From CALMFG01 sp963666035 (GTDB taxonomy: Bacteria > Bacillota > Clostridia > Christensenellales > CALMFG01), in the NCBI GenBank assembly GCA_963666035.2, contig CAXXJI010000003.1, forward strand, positions 1-64,000: 64,000 nucleotides of DNA, given 5' to 3'. The translations under genes and the position numbers were made by a program. Below the pieces are notes generated by a model. It saw only the letters and a program-made list of their open reading frames with translations. It was not told the DNA's origin and ran no database searches. Below are positions 60,800 through 64,000 of the stretch, one piece after another (position 1 is the first letter of the stretch; each line of letters opens with the position of its first letter).

Positions 60800-62386
60800 C
60801 TATTCTATATGATACGCTGAAACGATCGCTTCTGCAACCCGTATGCCATCCACAGCGGCCGAAACGATGCCGCCGGCATATCCGGCACCCTCGCCGGCCG
60901 GATATAGCCCAGCCAGATTGATGCTTTGTAAGTCCTCACCGCGTGGAACGCGTACCGGAGATGAGGTGCGGGTTTCAACGCCGGTTAAAAGCCCTTGGCG
61001 TACAAACCCGTCAATTTGGCGATCAAACTGTATCAGCCCTGTTTTGATAGCCGCGTTGACATAGTCCGGCATCAGTATGTTGAGATCGGCAAAAACCGTT
61101 CCCGGTTTGTAGGAAGGCTTAGTGTCTCCAAACGCGGTTGAGGGTTTCCCCTGGATATAATCAGCGGCGGCTTGCACCGGTGCACAGAAACCTCCGCCCA
61201 TATCAAACGCGTTTTTTTCAATCCGCTCGATCAGCTCCAATGCGCCCAAGGGCCCATTTGGCGTGTCTTCGGGGGCTAACGCAGCCACAATGGCGGCGTT
61301 TGAGTTTTCCATATCCCGACCTGAATAGCTCATGCCGTTGACGATTAACCGCCCTTCTTTGGAAGAAGCGCACACCACCTGCCCGCCCGGACACATGCAA
61401 AAGCTGTAGACGCCCCGCCCGCCGTGTTTGGCGGTCAGGCTGTACTCGGCGGCCCCGAGATGCGGCGCAAACCGTCCGTACTGCGCGGCGTCGATCATCG
61501 CCTTTGGGTGTTCAATCCTAAAGCCGATGGCGCATGGTTTCTTCTCCAGCACGACGTTTTGGCTCTGAAGCATCCGGTAGGTGTCGCCGGCACTGTGCCC
61601 CGCGGCCAGTATCAGCACATCGGTATTCAGTGTAAATGTTTCTCCGGCCTGAGTATATGCAATTCCCGTTATTCGACCGTTTTCTTCACTTATTTTCTTG
61701 AGTTTTGCACCGAACCGCACTTCTCCGCCCAGCGTTTCAATCCGCTTTCGCAAATTGGCGACAATTCGGCGCATCCCATCGGTACCAAGATGGGGCTTGG
61801 CCAAGTATAATATTTCCTCGTCTGCACCGCAATCCACGAAGGTTTCCAAAACCCGCAGGGCGCGTACGTCTTTGATACGGGTGGTCAGCTTGCCATCGCT
61901 AAAAGTGCCTGCGCCGCCCTCGCCGAAACAGACGTTGGAGTCACCGTCTAAAGCACCTTTCGCTTCCAAAAGCGCCACATCGTTTTTTCGCTGGGCAATC
62001 GGTTTGCCGCGTTCAATCAGCAGGGGGTTTAATCCGTATGCTGCTAATATCAGCGCCGCAAACAGCCCGCAAGGCCCCGCACCCACCACCACCGGCCGGT
62101 GATTCAGTTTGGTTTCTCCGGGTATCAGCTTAGGGAGGGATTTGGGCTGATACGGCATGGCTTTGTTTGCCGTAACCAGACGGCCGCCCAGCGCATCCGT
62201 CACGTCCAAAACCAGCGAATACTTATAACAGATATCGTTTTTTTTTCGCGCGTCCAAGGCTTTTTTACGAATCTTAAAGCCAAGGATTTCGTTTTTGTTT
62301 ATTTTCAGTTTTTCCGCAGCCAGCCGGATAAGATCGGGCGAAGATTCGCTGACATTGACCGCAAGCTCGGTGATAATGATTTTCAT
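60800..62386 (-). CDS. Large FAD-dependent oxidoreductase (COG2509 type)
   Basis: This 528-residue protein has a dinucleotide-binding motif VVGAGPCGLFAALIL near residue 100, after an N-terminal domain of about 90 residues. GKLTTRIKD and GGRGVYSFCMCPGG segments follow, and the C-terminal AGLYPAGEGAGYAGG closes the FAD site. Proteins of this group are uncharacterised dehydrogenases; the CMCPGG cysteines may be redox-active. It is transcribed towards rubrerythrin, but with an inverted repeat between, so they are possibly separate units. Confidence 0.88.
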   Translation of the reverse strand: MKIIITELAVNVSESSPDLIRLAAEKLKINKNEILGFKIRKKALDARKKNDICYKYSLVLDVTDALGGRLVTANKAMPYQPKSLPKLIPGETKLNHRPVVVGAGPCGLFAALILAAYGLNPLLIERGKPIAQRKNDVALLEAKGALDGDSNVCFGEGGAGTFSDGKLTTRIKDVRALRVLETFVDCGADEEILYLAKPHLGTDGMRRIVANLRKRIETLGGEVRFGAKLKKISEENGRITGIAYTQAGETFTLNTDVLILAAGHSAGDTYRMLQSQNVVLEKKPCAIGFRIEHPKAMIDAAQYGRFAPHLGAAEYSLTAKHGGRGVYSFCMCPGGQVVCASSKEGRLIVNGMSYSGRDMENSNAAIVAALAPEDTPNGPLGALELIERIEKNAFDMGGGFCAPVQAAADYIQGKPSTAFGDTKPSYKPGTVFADLNILMPDYVNAAIKTGLIQFDRQIDGFVRQGLLTGVETRTSSPVRVPRGEDLQSINLAGLYPAGEGAGYAGGIVSAAVDGIRVAEAIVSAYHIE

Positions 62387-62519
62387 GATTTCCTTATTCT
62401 ATCAAAGTGTATACGCTTCTGTAAACGTAAACAGGGCGAAAAGAATATGAACATTCTAAAAAATCGACCGCCAAATTGCATGTATTTCGGATGTTCGCCT
62501 AGGCAATAAAAAAAGTTTT

Positions 62520-62528
62520 TGCTACAAT
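62520..62528 (+). promoter_or_regulatory. Extended -10 element of uvrA
   Basis: TGC-TACAAT is about 48 bases before the uvrA start. Upstream at 62441 a near-palindrome AGAATATGAACATTCT could be a damage-response site, but it does not match a defined LexA box. Confidence 0.4.
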
Positions 62529-62575
62529 ACTGATACTGCATGTATTACATATGAAAAGATAAGGATTGAATATAG

Positions 62576-64000
62576 ATGGATCATTTGCATATCAAGGGTG
62601 CGCGAGTGCACAATTTAAAGAATATCGACGTGACCATCCCGCGGGATAAACTGGTGGTCATCACCGGTCTTTCGGGTTCGGGGAAGTCGTCTTTGGCGTT
62701 CGATACGATCTACGCCGAAGGCCAGCGTCGCTACGTGGAGTCTCTTTCGGCGTATGCACGCCAGTTTTTGGGCCAGATGGACAAACCCGAGGTGGATTAT
62801 ATCGAAGGGCTTTCCCCGGCCATCTCGATTGACCAGAAAACCACATCCAAGAACCCCCGCTCCACCGTGGGCACGGTGACCGAAATCCACGATTACCTGC
62901 GCCTCTTGTTTGCGCGTGCGGGTACCCCGCATTGTGTGCAGTGCGGCAAACCCATCGAGCGGCAGACGGTGGATCAGATGGTAGAAGAAACGCTGAAACT
63001 GCCTGAGGATACCAAACTTTTGGTTCTGGCGCCGGTGGTGCGCGGCCGTAAAGGTGAATATAAAAAGCTGTTTGAGCGGTTTATGAAGTCCGGCTATGTC
63101 CGGGCGGTGGTGGACGGCATCACTTATAATCTGGACGAGGATATCCCGCTGGATAAAAACAAAAAGCACACCATCGATTTAGTGGTGGATCGGCTGGTGG
63201 TCAAATCCGATATCGGCAGCCGTCTGGCATCCAGCTTTGAAACCGCCATGCACGAAGCCGAGGGCCTGGTCAAAATCAAGGATGCCGAAGGCGATTACGA
63301 GCATCTGTTCAGCCAGCATTTCGCGTGCGCCGACTGTGGTATCAGCATCGAGGAGATTTCGCCGCGCATGTTTTCGTTTAATAATCCCTACGGGGCCTGT
63401 CCGGCCTGCCATGGTCTTGGGTTTGTCTTAAAGGTGGATCCGGATTTGATTATCCCAGACAAAGCCCTGTCGCTGAACAAGGGGGCGATTCGCGCTCCCG
63501 GATGGAACTCGGCGGGAGACAGCCATTCGTGGAATGGTCAGTATTTCACCGCGCTCGCCAAGCACTTCAAGTTCTCGCTGGATACACCTTATGAAGATTT
63601 GCCCCAAAAGGCAAGGGATGTTTTGTTGTACGGCTCGGGCAAGGAAAAAATCACGATCAATTATACTTCCGAACGCGGTTCGGGAACTTTCGAAACCGAG
63701 TTTGAAGGCATTATCAACAATATTGAGCGGCGCTATCGCGAAACCAATTCGGACGCCGCCAAATCGGTCTACGAAGAACTGATGAATAACTCGGCCTGTG
63801 AGGTTTGCCACGGCAAACGCCTGCGGGACGAGGCACTGGCTGTCAAAGCGGGCGGCAAAAACATCATCGAAGTGTCTGATATGTCCATCAGCGACTGCAT
63901 GGCGTTTTTTGAGCAACTGGTACTTTCGCCTCAGAAGATGCTGATTGCCGAACGCGTGATCAAAGAGATTAAAGAACGCTTGAGCTTTCTCATCAATGTG
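62576..64000 (+). CDS. uvrA: Excinuclease ABC subunit A, N-terminal half (partial)
   Basis: The frame is open from the ATG at 62576 to the right edge, 475 residues of an expected 940 or so. Seen here are the family start KGARVHNLKNIDVTIPR, Walker A GLSGSGKSSLAFDT, the SAYARQFLGQM stretch, the first zinc motif (CVQCGKP) and CPACHGLG of the second zinc module. UvrA finds DNA damage and loads UvrB. AAGGATTGAA-type spacing precedes the ATG. The ABC signature and second ATPase lie beyond the window. Confidence 0.98.
   Translation, partial: MDHLHIKGARVHNLKNIDVTIPRDKLVVITGLSGSGKSSLAFDTIYAEGQRRYVESLSAYARQFLGQMDKPEVDYIEGLSPAISIDQKTTSKNPRSTVGTVTEIHDYLRLLFARAGTPHCVQCGKPIERQTVDQMVEETLKLPEDTKLLVLAPVVRGRKGEYKKLFERFMKSGYVRAVVDGITYNLDEDIPLDKNKKHTIDLVVDRLVVKSDIGSRLASSFETAMHEAEGLVKIKDAEGDYEHLFSQHFACADCGISIEEISPRMFSFNNPYGACPACHGLGFVLKVDPDLIIPDKALSLNKGAIRAPGWNSAGDSHSWNGQYFTALAKHFKFSLDTPYEDLPQKARDVLLYGSGKEKITINYTSERGSGTFETEFEGIINNIERRYRETNSDAAKSVYEELMNNSACEVCHGKRLRDEALAVKAGGKNIIEVSDMSISDCMAFFEQLVLSPQKMLIAERVIKEIKERLSFLINV

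Noticed and set aside
62441..62456. LexA (SOS) box before uvrA
   Set aside because: The near-palindrome does not match the GAAC-N4-GTTC core, and no equivalent was found before uvrB.

Overview
The window reads as the chromosome of a Gram-positive anaerobe of the class Clostridia (Bacillota). The reasons are a complete ntp-type V-ATPase operon, whiA/rapZ with a Crh-like HPr, cdaA-ybbR, a SpoIIE/RsbU-type phosphatase, rubrerythrin, an ECF transporter S component, and abundant AGGAGG-type ribosome sites. GC looks moderate (mid to high forties by eye). I cannot name a genus. No rRNA, tRNA, CRISPR array, IS element or integrase was seen.

Layout. 1-800: the end of rpiB, a terminator, and upp. 831-9518: nine V-ATPase genes in the order F-I-K-E-C-G-A-B-D, ending in a terminator. 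The K subunit keeps the Na+-binding residue set known from Enterococcus hirae. 9.6-13.6 kb: an MBL-fold hydrolase, a small P-loop protein, thrC and trpS. 13.6-15.3 kb (minus strand): a metal-permease/HMA fusion behind an ArsR/SmtB-type repressor with a matching operator. 15.4-19.8 kb: a membrane protein, an XRE regulator, a short orphan transcription unit, then murB-rapZ-whiA-crh-like. The usual yvcK is missing, and the HPr homolog lacks His15 and Arg17. 20.0-23.6 kb: pgk-tpiA-gpmI. 23.6-26.4 kb (minus): a diguanylate cyclase fused to a sugar-binding-protein-like sensor, and a ModE-type regulator. 26.6-38.8 kb: uvrB, a QueG-like protein, RarD, a radical SAM protein, a secreted SH3/peptidoglycan-binding protein, DUF5685-DnaJ-membrane protein-uvrC, and a run of small membrane or cytosolic proteins. 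39-41.6 kb: two tandem paralogous membrane-anchored leucine-rich-repeat proteins. 41.7-47.4 kb: LysE exporter, lysA, ECF S component, coaX, hom and two cupins. 47.4-47.8 kb: a promoter-to-terminator unit with no gene, a candidate structured RNA.

48.1-58.9 kb is the accessory highlight. It holds phage virion genes without a recognisable terminase, portal, integrase, replication or lysis gene. A scaffold-like protein and an N4-gp56-family major capsid protein lie on the minus strand. A capsid-adjacent small protein, a head-tail adaptor-like protein, a P22 gp10-like hub, a beta-helix tailspike-like protein and a coiled-coil protein lie on the plus strand. Between the two halves sit host-type regulatory genes (PAS-PP2C phosphatase, cdaA, ybbR). 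Turning the 48.1-53.7 kb block around would restore one continuous scaffold-capsid-adaptor-hub-spike operon. This suggests an inversion, or a domesticated particle locus split around c-di-AMP genes.

59-64 kb: two membrane proteins, rubrerythrin, a large FAD-dependent oxidoreductase, and the first half of uvrA running off the right edge.
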